A DNA stretch of 64,000 nucleotides from Pedobacter panaciterrae (GCF_013204795.1 NZ_JABMKW010000020.1:1736001-1800000); one strand, 5' to 3'; counted from the stretch's first letter, positions 24,130 through 33,657 are shown. Notes: a model not told the origin generated them from the sequence alone. A program made the numbers and translations.

Positions 24130-25974
24130 TTACAATTCAATATCATGTTTAAGGAAAGCTTTAATCACTTTTGCTCTTCCTGTTCCATGATTTATCAGCT
24201 TATATTTCTGCGTTGCCGCTGGAATAATAAAGGTCTCGGCATAATGAAATTTATTGGTCTCATTCTCTTCAATCTCAACTGAAATGGAAGTGCCATCAAC
24301 AAGCATCAACACATGACATCTGTCCTCAGTATCAATAATCAGTTCAGTATCAAATTCAATACGATGTACATCATAAAAATGATCCTTATGCGTTGGTAAG
24401 TGTAGTATTTCCCAATCATCACCTCTATCAAATAAGACTTGCTTAGCAATTAGCTCTTTCGGTACCTTTTCACCTTTTCTTTCAAACCTAAGGTTATTAA
24501 AGGCATGCTCTATATTAATCGGTCTGGGTTCGCCATTAAGATCAAGAGATAGCCAGTCGTACATTTTAAACGTAAAAATATATGGAGTAGCGCTAATCTC
24601 GAGCACCATGTTATTTATCCCGGAGCTATGAACAGTACCATTAGGAATTAAATATAGTTCATGCTTGCGCGAAGGAAAGCTACGTACATATCTCTCTACT
24701 AAAATCTCTTGTTTTTTAAGTTGGCTAAGTTCCAATGCTTTTCTGAATTCCTGAGGATCTATATTCTCCTGAAAACCCAGGTAAACCTTTGCACCTGGCT
24801 CGCAATCCAGGATGTAGTAGGTTTCATCCTGAGTAATGGTCTCTCCAAATTTTTCTCTGATATATGATTTTGATGGGTGACACTGAATGGACAGATTACC
24901 TCCTTTAAAAGTATCCAGAAAATCAAAACGAATAGGGAAATAGCTACCAAACTGTTTGGCATGTTCACCCAGTATGGCTTTATACTCAATCGTCATTAAA
25001 AGATCAAAAGGTATTTCCAGCAAGTTTCCGTCACTCTCCAACACAATACCATTCTCTGGCGTGATTAACTCAAATGACCATGCATAATTGACCTCTTTGA
25101 TATTTAAGCCCTGCAGGTGTTTCTTCATCCATTGCCCTCCCCACGAGCCACTTTCAAACCAGGGACGTGCACGCAAAACAGAGTGGCTAAGTTTATGTAA
25201 TCCATCAACCAGATCTTTTTTGAACAACCAGTTTGGCCTACCTACTCTTTGCCCATCTGCAACTATAGCAATCTTTTCAAGCAATTCGGCCTTATGTTGG
25301 TTTAGTACTACCCAATCTACAAAGTAGAAGCGTTTATACATTTTAAAGGCTTTGTCTTTAAAATTATTCCCAAGATTCCCAATTGACCCAGCTCGCATGC
25401 GGTATTGTATTTCGTTCTTAGGGATATCAAAATACACCACCGGTGCATCCCAATTGAGTAAACCTGCACCAATACCAATTACAATATTGATGTCTGCCTG
25501 ATCATCTTTTTCGAGTGCTAAAAATTCATCAATTTTAAAGAAATCTTTAAGATTAAGGTTGGTTTTAAATCCCCACACATCTTCGGCGCCACCTAAAAAT
25601 GGCTTAACCATTTTCTCTACTTCGGATTCACTTTTAAAATAATCTGCTGTAAAATGCCATTTTACAGAAAAACCGTTCTCTTCAAGTTTCTTCTGAACCT
25701 CTTCTTGAATATCGCTAAAAAATACTCCTCCATATCCATCGATGAGCACGTTTTTCTGTTCAATGATCCAGGCTACTAAACTACCAAAGCCGCTATATAT
25801 TTTACCTTTCCCTAATTTGTGATAGGGCATTGAGTTGTAACTATTGTCTTCTGTGGAACTCTCATATACGTGTTGCTGCAACAATGGTTGCGTGCTATTT
25901 CTCCATTTATACTCACTCATACTTTTGCCAGTTTGAATTTTTTCATTTTCTGTAGCCTCAGAAGCTTCTATCAT
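24130..25974 (-). CDS. Mannose-6-phosphate isomerase (class I) with N-terminal kinase-like domain
   Basis: 614 residues. The C-terminal part (~290-614) is the type I phosphomannose isomerase cupin: FPIRFDFLDTFKGGNLSIQCHPSKSY (Gln364, His366), and PNGTVHSSG (His449). It interconverts mannose-6-P and fructose-6-P. The N-terminal ~270 residues resemble a nucleoside/sugar-kinase fold (VLIDGYGGVFFSDIQEEV, VVYFDIPKNEIQYRMRAGS), but the P-loop Gly-Lys-Ser/Thr is missing (GYGGVFFS), so it is probably catalytically dead. First gene of the operon; divergent from the GntR gene, with operators in between. ATG 25974 assumed; Met19 is an alternative. Confidence 0.82.
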   Translation of the reverse strand: MIEASEATENEKIQTGKSMSEYKWRNSTQPLLQQHVYESSTEDNSYNSMPYHKLGKGKIYSGFGSLVAWIIEQKNVLIDGYGGVFFSDIQEEVQKKLEENGFSVKWHFTADYFKSESEVEKMVKPFLGGAEDVWGFKTNLNLKDFFKIDEFLALEKDDQADINIVIGIGAGLLNWDAPVVYFDIPKNEIQYRMRAGSIGNLGNNFKDKAFKMYKRFYFVDWVVLNQHKAELLEKIAIVADGQRVGRPNWLFKKDLVDGLHKLSHSVLRARPWFESGSWGGQWMKKHLQGLNIKEVNYAWSFELITPENGIVLESDGNLLEIPFDLLMTIEYKAILGEHAKQFGSYFPIRFDFLDTFKGGNLSIQCHPSKSYIREKFGETITQDETYYILDCEPGAKVYLGFQENIDPQEFRKALELSQLKKQEILVERYVRSFPSRKHELYLIPNGTVHSSGINNMVLEISATPYIFTFKMYDWLSLDLNGEPRPINIEHAFNNLRFERKGEKVPKELIAKQVLFDRGDDWEILHLPTHKDHFYDVHRIEFDTELIIDTEDRCHVLMLVDGTSISVEIEENETNKFHYAETFIIPAATQKYKLINHGTGRAKVIKAFLKHDIEL

Positions 25975-26004
25975 AATTTCAACTACCCTTTATTTATTAA
26001 CAAC

Positions 26005-26037
26005 CAAACATATGTATAAACATAAAAAACCAACAAA
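26005..26037 (-). promoter_or_regulatory. Promoter of the mannose operon overlapping a GntR dyad
   Basis: On the minus strand TTTG (26034-26037), 21-base spacer, TATGTTTG (26005-26012). The dyad TATGTATAAACATA (26011-26024) overlaps the -7 box; its centre GTATAAAC fits the GntR consensus GTnTAnAC exactly. Binding should block transcription. Confidence 0.65.
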
Positions 26038-26099
26038 AATAGCTTAATATCACCATAAAAGCCGAATAGTGGTAAATCACATCCAACGTAAGAACCAAA

Positions 26100-26113
26100 T
26101 ATGTACAAACATA
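26100..26113. promoter_or_regulatory. Second GntR-type dyad
   Basis: TATGTACAAACATA, the same TATGT-N4-ACATA as at 26011. 89 bp from the first site, about 90 bases before gntR: autoregulation or a repression loop. Confidence 0.6.
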
Positions 26114-26203
26114 GTGATTTAATAATCCATTGCAAATATATTTTCATAATATTGCAATAGAGAAAAACAGATATAAAGGGCAACCTTAAAGCCGTATATA
26201 AAT

Positions 26204-26935
26204 ATGAAATTAGCACTCAACCATAAAAGTCCCATTCCTCTGCATATACAAGCAGAAGAGTTGTTGCGTAAAATGATAGCAGACCCTCAATTTCAAAACG
26301 GCAAATTATTGCCCAATGAAATTGACCTTGCCAATCAACTGGCTATTTCCCGTACCACACTTCGTCAGGCCTTAAACAAACTGGTATATGAAGGATTGTT
26401 AATCCGTAAAAAAGGAGTTGGAACAAAAGTAGCAGATGCCATGATCAGTTCTAAGTCTGCAAACTGGCTAAGTTTCTCTCAGGAAATGAAAGCCAGGGGC
26501 ATTCCGATCAAGAACTTTGAATTACATGTAAGCTGGATTTATCCTGAAGAAGTAATTGCCAATTTCTTCAACATCAAAACCGATCAAAAAATATTAAAAC
26601 TTGAACGTTTAAGAGGCAAACCTGAAGGCCCTTTTGTATATTTTGTTTCCTATTTTCACCCCCGCACAGGGTTAACAGGTGAAGAGGATTTCAAAAGACC
26701 TCTTTATGATATATTGCAAGCCGATTACAACATCATTTCGGAATTATCAAAGGAAGAGATCAGTGCAAAAGCAGCTGACAAGTTCATTGCCTCAAAGCTC
26801 GAAACAGAACCTGGGAGTCCTATCTTATTCCGTAAACGCTTTGTCTTTGATCAGGCAGATCGTCCTATAGAATACAACCTGGGATACTACAAGGCGGATA
26901 GCTTTATTTATACCGTAGAGAGCAGAAGAAGCTAA
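26204..26935 (+). CDS. GntR family (HutC/UTRA) transcriptional regulator
   Basis: 243 residues. N-terminal GntR winged helix (IPLHIQAEELLRKMI, LLPNEIDLANQLAISRTTLRQALNKLVYEGLLIRKKGVGT), then a UTRA effector domain from ~90 (LSFSQEMKARGI, LERLRGKPEGPFVYFVSYFHP, PILFRKRFVFDQADRPIEYNLGYY). The ligand is probably a sugar phosphate of the mannose pathway. Four sites of the form TATGT-N4-ACATA or close to it precede neighbouring glycan genes, consistent with a local repressor. Confidence 0.92.
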   Translation: MKLALNHKSPIPLHIQAEELLRKMIADPQFQNGKLLPNEIDLANQLAISRTTLRQALNKLVYEGLLIRKKGVGTKVADAMISSKSANWLSFSQEMKARGIPIKNFELHVSWIYPEEVIANFFNIKTDQKILKLERLRGKPEGPFVYFVSYFHPRTGLTGEEDFKRPLYDILQADYNIISELSKEEISAKAADKFIASKLETEPGSPILFRKRFVFDQADRPIEYNLGYYKADSFIYTVESRRS

Positions 26936-26937
26936 AA

Positions 26938-29900
26938 TTATAGGCCCCAATTCTTATTGGGGCTTGCCCCCATCTTTAGTACTAACTTACCACCCTTAAG
27001 CAGTTCTGATGCTGGAAACTTAAATGAGTTTAATACTTTGCCATTAAGTGTTGCACTTTGTACATATTTATTGGATCTGGATACATTTGGCGCCTCTATA
27101 CTAAAGGTTTTGCCTCTGCCGTATTGCTCACCCAACCCGATGGTTACTTTAGAAAAAAGCGGACTTCCAATTTCATATATAGGATCAGTGCTGCAGCCAC
27201 CATCAGTCTGGAAAAGTCCCATAGATACCATAATAAACCAGGCACTCATCTGACCCTGATCTTCATCACCAAGATATGCATTAGATACATCAAACCCGTA
27301 ATAACGATTTATAATTGAGCGACTCCAGTATTGTGTAAGCCAGGGTTTCTTAACCCAATTAAACAGGAAGGCAAAATGCATAGACTGCTGATTACCCTGG
27401 ATTACCGGATAATCCCAGTATTGATCGCCGGGGGCATTAAAGCGTAATTTATAGCTTTCCTTAAAACCCCACTCCAGGCGTTCTACAAACTTATCTTCTC
27501 CAATTTCCTTAGCCAGTCCGGGCACATCCTGTGGCACAAAATAGGTTAGCTGCCAGGCATTCCCCTCTACATACTGTTCATTGGCTCCTGACTTAAAAGG
27601 GTCAAAATCAGGAAACCACGAGCCGTCTGACTTACGTAAACGGGCATAACCTGTTTCCTTATCTATTGCATTTTTCCAATAGTTTGCCCGAAGCGTAAAC
27701 TCTTCTGCAGCTTCCTTTTTACCCAATGCTTTTGCAAACTGTGATACAGTCCAGTCATCATAAGCATATTCGAGCGTATTAGAGAACCTTCCCTTATCGT
27801 ATGGCACATATTTATGTTTTAAATAAGGTAAAAGGTCTCTGTTTCCTGCAAATCCCAATCCTACTTTTTGGGCAGGTGTAGTTTGCATTTTATACACGGC
27901 TTCAAAAGCTTTTTGGGTATCAAAATCTCGAATACCCATCTGATATGCGCCAACTATCAAAGGAATTTCATGCTCAGCAACCATTACAGGCACATAGTTC
28001 ATTCCTGCCGGACCTTTTGCAAGCCAGCCATTGGCATCATACATCGCCAATTGTGATTTAACCCACCTGGATGACCACTCCGGAGTAACAAGATTCCAAA
28101 ACTGATTGAGGTTCCAAAATGTATTCCAAAAAGCATCGCAGCCTAAAGCTAAAGCATTTGGATCCTTAAGTTGCTGAATCTTTTGTGTAGCATCAACCCA
28201 CTTGCCATCCAGATCGCTCCAGGTATTACGACTAGCCAATGCGCGATACATGTTGCTATAAAACCTTACTTTTTCACGCCTGTCGTTAGTAGTAATTGCC
28301 AAACGCCCCATCAGCTTATTCCACGCATCACGCTGTCCATTGCGAACTTTGTCGAAACTCCAACCATAAGGCTCTGTAACTTCTTTCAATAAATTTTGAG
28401 AGGCATTCTCAATGCTTACAAGCGATATTCCTGTACGTGTTTGCACTACCTGGTTCTTTCTCGTATCAAATTCTACATACGCCCCTGCATCTTTAACCGT
28501 ACCTGCATTTAGAATATCCTTTTCACTCAGATCGTCGTTTAACCAGGTACCGAATTTTTTAATTGGCTGATCAAACTCAATTACAAAGTGAATCTTATAA
28601 TCCTGATTAACATCACCAGACCATGCATTAGGTGTAAATTGCCTTGTAAAACCTTCTATCCTATAATCGCTTACTTTTCTTAATGAAACATCCTTTAATT
28701 GATAAGAATATTCTGCAGGGATCTGGAGGTCGATCATTACCCTCGAATTCCCGGCCTTAGGATAGGTATACCGTTGAAAGCCGCATCTGGTTGTAGCCGT
28801 TAGCTCGGCCTTAATGTTATAGTCGGTAAGCATCACTTTGTAATAACCTAAAGGCGCTTCCTCTGTTGATTTATCAATTTGAGATCGATAACCATCTCCA
28901 GCCTTACGCTCATCTCCAACTTTAATTTTTAGCGGACCATTAACAGGCAACATCCCCAGGCCAGCCATAGTCCATTCATGAATGTGGCTAAAAACCCCAA
29001 CACTTTCAAAAGACGGATCATAACCTGCTGTCCATCCGGCATTTTGATTATCAGGACTCAATTTAACCATACTAAACGGCATCCATGGACCTGGAGCAAT
29101 CATCCATCGCGAATGGGCCGTACCCATCCTGGTATTTACATAATCAGCAGAAGTAAATTGTTGTTGTTTTGATCGCTTAACTGTCCCCTTTTCCAACAAT
29201 ACTCCATTGCTAAAAATCTCGTACCTGCTTTGCTTTGGAGTAATTACAGCAGGCATCGGAACCTCAAACTGATATCTGGAACTATCAAGTTTTTCTTTAA
29301 ACAGAAGTTTCCCGTCTAGTTTAACAGTAAGTTCGGGGTTTCCTGAAAGGTGCTGTGCATCTACAAGCAATGGCTGAATCTGTTTACCATTCTTGGTTAA
29401 CTCGTACTCAGCAGCTTTTACATTCCTTAAAAAGATAGCTTTATTATTAACCAACACTGCACTCTGAGGGCCTTCCAATCTCACCTGATCGAATACCATC
29501 CAGGAACCATCCAGTGAAGTAAGTACCATCTCGTTTCCTCCTTTACGGAGCATTCCAGATTGAACCGGAATTTCTATTTTATATTCCTTTGCGTCATTCA
29601 GATCACCTTCAACAACCCGACCTGATTTGTACTTTGGCAACTGTTTTACAAAAGCTTTACCGTTGATGATCACTTTAAGCAGCGGAGGAGAATCACCTTG
29701 ATAGCCCAGTAAATCAATAACAAAATTCCATTCTCCCTGCACTGGAAAACTGGTTAGTCCAAACAATATGTTTGCAGTATGAGTTCTTAAACCAGAGGTA
29801 CTGCCCGTGCCTCCCCAACCATCTTTTGGGCCAGGCAAAACATATGGCCAATCCTTTTCAGGTTTTGAAAACCCAATAAGAAAAAACCGGTCTTCCCATC

Positions 29901-30081
29901 CAAAATCATGATCTAAAAAATGCTTATACCCAGAAGGAGCAAGCGCCATATCTTCATCCTTATTATCCGAAGATCCTATCTCCCAGATCACTTTCTTCTG
30001 GGCACACAATGGTACTACCGCGAAGCTCAAAAGCATCGCTAACAATAATACCTTTAAATTGTCGCGGTAATTACTCATCAT
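26938..30081 (-). CDS. Two-domain GH92 glycosidase with Gln at the catalytic-acid position
   Basis: 1047 residues with a signal peptide. Residues ~28-225 form an extra beta-rich domain: KVIWEIGSSDNKDEDM, KDWPYVLPGPKDGWGG, WNFVIDLLGYQGDSPPLLKV and GNEMVLTSLDGSWMVFDQV resemble the carbohydrate-binding domain III of rhamnogalacturonan lyase-type proteins. GH92 starts near 315 (VNTRMGTAHSRW). LGDEDQGQMSAWFIMVSMGLF keeps the base Asp pair (939/941), but the GNEPS motif reads QGNQQSMH (Gln898), as in the other local GH92. Second gene of the operon starting at 31398 (12-base gap). Confidence 0.88.
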   Translation of the reverse strand: MMSNYRDNLKVLLLAMLLSFAVVPLCAQKKVIWEIGSSDNKDEDMALAPSGYKHFLDHDFGWEDRFFLIGFSKPEKDWPYVLPGPKDGWGGTGSTSGLRTHTANILFGLTSFPVQGEWNFVIDLLGYQGDSPPLLKVIINGKAFVKQLPKYKSGRVVEGDLNDAKEYKIEIPVQSGMLRKGGNEMVLTSLDGSWMVFDQVRLEGPQSAVLVNNKAIFLRNVKAAEYELTKNGKQIQPLLVDAQHLSGNPELTVKLDGKLLFKEKLDSSRYQFEVPMPAVITPKQSRYEIFSNGVLLEKGTVKRSKQQQFTSADYVNTRMGTAHSRWMIAPGPWMPFSMVKLSPDNQNAGWTAGYDPSFESVGVFSHIHEWTMAGLGMLPVNGPLKIKVGDERKAGDGYRSQIDKSTEEAPLGYYKVMLTDYNIKAELTATTRCGFQRYTYPKAGNSRVMIDLQIPAEYSYQLKDVSLRKVSDYRIEGFTRQFTPNAWSGDVNQDYKIHFVIEFDQPIKKFGTWLNDDLSEKDILNAGTVKDAGAYVEFDTRKNQVVQTRTGISLVSIENASQNLLKEVTEPYGWSFDKVRNGQRDAWNKLMGRLAITTNDRREKVRFYSNMYRALASRNTWSDLDGKWVDATQKIQQLKDPNALALGCDAFWNTFWNLNQFWNLVTPEWSSRWVKSQLAMYDANGWLAKGPAGMNYVPVMVAEHEIPLIVGAYQMGIRDFDTQKAFEAVYKMQTTPAQKVGLGFAGNRDLLPYLKHKYVPYDKGRFSNTLEYAYDDWTVSQFAKALGKKEAAEEFTLRANYWKNAIDKETGYARLRKSDGSWFPDFDPFKSGANEQYVEGNAWQLTYFVPQDVPGLAKEIGEDKFVERLEWGFKESYKLRFNAPGDQYWDYPVIQGNQQSMHFAFLFNWVKKPWLTQYWSRSIINRYYGFDVSNAYLGDEDQGQMSAWFIMVSMGLFQTDGGCSTDPIYEIGSPLFSKVTIGLGEQYGRGKTFSIEAPNVSRSNKYVQSATLNGKVLNSFKFPASELLKGGKLVLKMGASPNKNWGL
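26944..26963. terminator. Possible bidirectional terminator
   Basis: Stem GCCCCAA/TTGGGGC between the convergent gntR and GH92 genes, overlapping the last codons of GH92. No clear T-run. Confidence 0.35.
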
Positions 30082-30093
30082 TTGCTGTCAAAA

Positions 30094-31398
30094 TTATTTT
30101 TTAGTCTTCTGTTCAAGTTCCGTAATTGCACTCCACAAAACCCCCGCTTCTCCTCTAAAACTAGATGAGCCCTGAGGTTTGTTGTCTGGTGTGTACCACT
30201 CATAAAAGCCTTTGTTTTTTATCACACGATCTAACATTGGCGCCATGGCTTCACAAGCTTCCTCAAGAAGATCGTAACGGATAAGTTGAGACACCATTCT
30301 ACCACCAAACCAAGTCCAGTCTCCACCATTCTGATACGAATAAGGCCCCATGCCAGTATTTTTAAAAAACCCTTTTGGATATACCGGATATATAGTTAAA
30401 CCTATTGTTGCGGCATTGGCTTTCTTCACATTTTCCTGCATTTTATTGTAAGCAGCTTTCACTTCTTCTTTACTTAAAAGACCAGCCTCTATTGCAATTG
30501 CAGTTCCTCCGTGATAATAAATCTCCGATTCATTAAATGATGCGGGAAATGGCGAACCATTTAAATATATATGTGGTACAAATTTCTGTTGAGTTTTATC
30601 CCAAAGGTGTTTACGAACATTTGCAGCTAAGCTTCCTTTGATGTCTTTCCAATATCTTTGTGATTTTGAAGATAAATCTGCCATGTCAAGAAAATCATTA
30701 ATGGCAATTATGAACATTGCATTATCATAAATATCTATGGTTCTGTGCGAGTTAGAATCTAATACAACACCCCAGCTATGTTCTGGCTGAACATCTCCCC
30801 AGTCTACAGTTGTTGCACCCCATACCAATCCGTATTTCTTTTCGAAGCGCTTGGTAAGCAAAAACTCCATAGCTTGTTCCAGGTGTTTTTGTACAGATGC
30901 CCCAGCAACGGTATCCTTCAAAATGGTTTTATCGCCAGTACCTCTTATATACTTAGCAATGGCTTGTACAAGAGAAGTCTCCTGATCTGTTTCTACCGTA
31001 TTTTTATGCCCGGCATAACCTGGTGCAAGTGCTGAATGATAAAAATCATATGAAACACCGCCTTTTTTTATCGGAATATAGCCGTCTAAAATTCCCCCGT
31101 CTGGTTGCTGAAATTGAAAGAAAGTAATCAAATGTTTTTTTATAAGATCTTTATCATTCACTTTACAGGCAACAGTCAAAAAGGTATTAAGATCTCTTAT
31201 CCATACCTCACCATAACCATCTCCGGCTGTAAAACCTTTCTTTATTAATGTCTCTGCCATTTCCTTTACGGAATCAGCGGAAGGTTTAATAGATTCAACT
31301 TTTTTAGACACACTGGCGGATAAAACACTTTGTCCATTCGTACTTTTACTCAGGGCAAAAGCACTTAAACAAGTTATTATTAGTATTCTTATTCTCAT
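30094..31398 (-). CDS. Exported six-hairpin glycosidase-like protein
   Basis: 434 residues with a signal peptide. Repeated helical hairpins with TAGDGYGEVWIRDLNTFL, FQFQQPDGGILDGYIP, SLVQAIAKYIRGTGD, RTIDIYDNAMFIIAIND and GPYSYQNGGDWTWFGGRMV indicate an (alpha/alpha)6 barrel of the GH15/GH63/GH125 superfamily. I cannot name the family; it is not a clear GH125, which has a different WLRD region. Probably an exo-acting periplasmic enzyme working with the GH92 gene it precedes. A GntR-like dyad lies 54 bases upstream. Confidence 0.6.
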   Translation of the reverse strand: MRIRILIITCLSAFALSKSTNGQSVLSASVSKKVESIKPSADSVKEMAETLIKKGFTAGDGYGEVWIRDLNTFLTVACKVNDKDLIKKHLITFFQFQQPDGGILDGYIPIKKGGVSYDFYHSALAPGYAGHKNTVETDQETSLVQAIAKYIRGTGDKTILKDTVAGASVQKHLEQAMEFLLTKRFEKKYGLVWGATTVDWGDVQPEHSWGVVLDSNSHRTIDIYDNAMFIIAINDFLDMADLSSKSQRYWKDIKGSLAANVRKHLWDKTQQKFVPHIYLNGSPFPASFNESEIYYHGGTAIAIEAGLLSKEEVKAAYNKMQENVKKANAATIGLTIYPVYPKGFFKNTGMGPYSYQNGGDWTWFGGRMVSQLIRYDLLEEACEAMAPMLDRVIKNKGFYEWYTPDNKPQGSSSFRGEAGVLWSAITELEQKTKK

Positions 31399-31451
31399 AT
31401 ATGCTATTTATTAGACGTTTTAGGATTCGTTACAAGCAATGATTTATGCTA

Positions 31452-31465
31452 TTTGTACATACATA
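31452..31465. promoter_or_regulatory. GntR-type dyad upstream of the six-hairpin/GH92 operon
   Basis: TTTGTACATACATA, one mismatch from the TATGT-N4-ACATA pattern of the sites at 26011 and 26100. Confidence 0.45.
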
Positions 31466-31528
31466 GTTACATATTAATTTTATGCAATCAAATTTTTCAG
31501 TGTTAAATTTCAATTTTCGCATAAAAAC

Positions 31529-31566
31529 ATCCCCCAGACCACATTTTTTAATGTAACCTGGGGGAT
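31529..31566 (-). terminator. Intrinsic terminator of the sialate O-acetylesterase gene
   Basis: ATCCCCCAG (31529-31537) pairs with CTGGGGGAT (31558-31566); an inner ACATT/AATGT stem adds stability. A short T-run follows on the minus strand. Confidence 0.75.
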
Positions 31567-31588
31567 TCAAACAACTTAAGTAAAAGCT

Positions 31589-33595
31589 TTATTTTTTTCC
31601 CAAAGTGATTTCGGGCCAGTTATCAGTTCTGAATGGCGACGCCGGCAGGCCTGCACCATTTACAAAATTACACTGTGGGTTATCGGCCCAGGCATACCTT
31701 ACCGAAACAGGATTAGGCACTTCAGCGCTACTAACAATAACCTGATTTCCTTTTATTACAGCTTTAGCCCAATGAAATTTCTGATCGGAACCCGCAACCG
31801 AAAAGCCAATTAACTCTCCACCATCACTAGCCTTTAAACCGCCATCGGTAGATCCAAAGGTTAATGCTATGGTATTACCGTCAATTTTTTGTGATTGGTA
31901 TACCGGGCCGCTATAAGGAATTTTAACCCCATAATCTTTAGCTAGTGCTATAAAAGCTAGTCGCTTACCAACATCCTGTTTGTTTTTTGGATGAATATCA
32001 ACTGCATCTCCTATGTCAATAGAAACGGCCATCCCGGTATTTGGAAGTGAAAGCGTTTCACGCTGCGCATCTCTTAACTCTGCCCACTCAGACGACTTTG
32101 GCTCCTTTACTGCTTGCATAAAATTAGCGAGCTGAACAAAGTAAAAAGGAAAGTTAGGTTGATTCCAGCTTTTTCTCCAATCTTTAATCATTGCAGGAAA
32201 GAGTTTGCGATATTGATTTGCCCGGCCGGCATTACTTTCTCCCTGGTACCAAATAGCTCCCTTAATCGGGAATTGCAAATACGGATTGATCATCGCATTA
32301 TACAATACCGTTACTCTGTTAGGGCCATCATTTGAAGCAGGCATAGGCGCTACGTCTTTTAAATTTAACCCTACCTTGTATTGCCAATCTCCATCAAGCG
32401 ATAAACGCTCGCCATTTGCAGACACCAGTGATAATATATTTTTATCTGCATAAAGACCACCATCACCGGCACCATCAAACACCCTTACTACCAGAGCAAA
32501 TGTTCCTGCTTTTACTTTATTTGCAGGGATAGTATAAGCACGTGGCACATTAAATCCTTCTGTTTGACCTATTTTTTCGCCATCAAAAAAAGTAACGTCA
32601 TTATCATCTATAGTACCCAAATTAACCTTTACCTCTTTACCTGCCCATGATTGAGGGATAGTTATATTTTTTCTAAACCAAACAACGCCATCAAAATCAG
32701 GCATCCCACTCTTCTCCCATAACGAAGGCAAAGCCATGCTTTTCCATGATGAAACGTCAAGTGAAGCATCCAACCATGCAGGTTTACCCTGAGCTATACC
32801 AGCATCTTTATCTAATACCAGCTTTTGCCAGGCTTCCAATTTCTGTTTAAAGCTAGAGGCGTCTTTATCTTTACCGGAAGTTTCAATTTTGTTAACTGCT
32901 TCCACAAAATCCGGTATAGTTTTAAGTGTACCTGCACTAGTCCACGCTTCCGCAATAGTTCCCCCCCATGAGGTATTTATCAATCCAATAGGAACTCCCG
33001 TTTTTTTATTGATCTCGCGGGCAAAAAAGTAGGCTACTGATGAAAAATTCGCAACATATTTTGGTGTACATGCTTGCCACCCATCATTATATACCTTAGC
33101 ATCTTTTAACGGCGAATTGCTGGTTACCTGAACAGTGTGCAACAATCTGATATTCGGATAATTCGCATCGCTTATTTCCTGCTCATAATTATTAACTTTC
33201 CCCCATCCTGCCAATGGCATTTCCATGTTAGATTGTCCTGAGCAAATCCAAACATCACCAATAAGCACATTGCTTAACTTAGTAACATCCCCATCAGAAA
33301 TACTGATATTATATGGCCCACCATAGGAAGGAGTCGGTAATACAATCTTAAACTTTCCATCACTACCCGCTTTAGCAGTATAAGTTTTATTGTTCCAGGT
33401 AGCGGTAACCTTTACAGTTTTTCCTGCATCGGTATTTCCCCAGATGGCAACATTGGTTTTTTGTTGAAAAACCATGTTATCACTAAATACAGAAGGTAAA
33501 GTTACCTTTGCCTGCACAACGGCGCTTAAAAATAATGAGGCAAGCAATAAGCCGCCTTTAAAGAATTTAACGGAATCGAGGTTCAAGATGTTCAT
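31589..33595 (-). CDS. Sialate O-acetylesterase family protein
   Basis: 668 residues with a signal peptide. SGNH hydrolase: VWICSGQSNMEMPLAGW holds the nucleophile Ser122; GTIAEAWTS, IWYQGESNAGR and AVDIHPKNKQDVGKRLA (Asp/His) complete the active site. A beta-sandwich insertion (~280-400, VWFRKNITIPQSWAGKEV) is typical. It removes O-acetyl groups from sialic acids or plant/microbial glycans. Monocistronic between a terminator and fbp, but a GntR-like site overlaps its -7 box, linking it to the mannose regulon. Confidence 0.9.
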   Translation of the reverse strand: MNILNLDSVKFFKGGLLLASLFLSAVVQAKVTLPSVFSDNMVFQQKTNVAIWGNTDAGKTVKVTATWNNKTYTAKAGSDGKFKIVLPTPSYGGPYNISISDGDVTKLSNVLIGDVWICSGQSNMEMPLAGWGKVNNYEQEISDANYPNIRLLHTVQVTSNSPLKDAKVYNDGWQACTPKYVANFSSVAYFFAREINKKTGVPIGLINTSWGGTIAEAWTSAGTLKTIPDFVEAVNKIETSGKDKDASSFKQKLEAWQKLVLDKDAGIAQGKPAWLDASLDVSSWKSMALPSLWEKSGMPDFDGVVWFRKNITIPQSWAGKEVKVNLGTIDDNDVTFFDGEKIGQTEGFNVPRAYTIPANKVKAGTFALVVRVFDGAGDGGLYADKNILSLVSANGERLSLDGDWQYKVGLNLKDVAPMPASNDGPNRVTVLYNAMINPYLQFPIKGAIWYQGESNAGRANQYRKLFPAMIKDWRKSWNQPNFPFYFVQLANFMQAVKEPKSSEWAELRDAQRETLSLPNTGMAVSIDIGDAVDIHPKNKQDVGKRLAFIALAKDYGVKIPYSGPVYQSQKIDGNTIALTFGSTDGGLKASDGGELIGFSVAGSDQKFHWAKAVIKGNQVIVSSAEVPNPVSVRYAWADNPQCNFVNGAGLPASPFRTDNWPEITLGKK

Positions 33596-33657
33596 TGTTT
33601 AATTTGGTTACATAATGCAATACCAGATCGTTATAAACTATTAGAACCAGGTATCGC

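Noticed and set aside
30094..31398. Naming this protein GH125 exo-alpha-1,6-mannosidase
   Set aside because: It shares the barrel type and the mannose context, but the WIRDLNTF region differs from the GH125 pattern; left at superfamily level.
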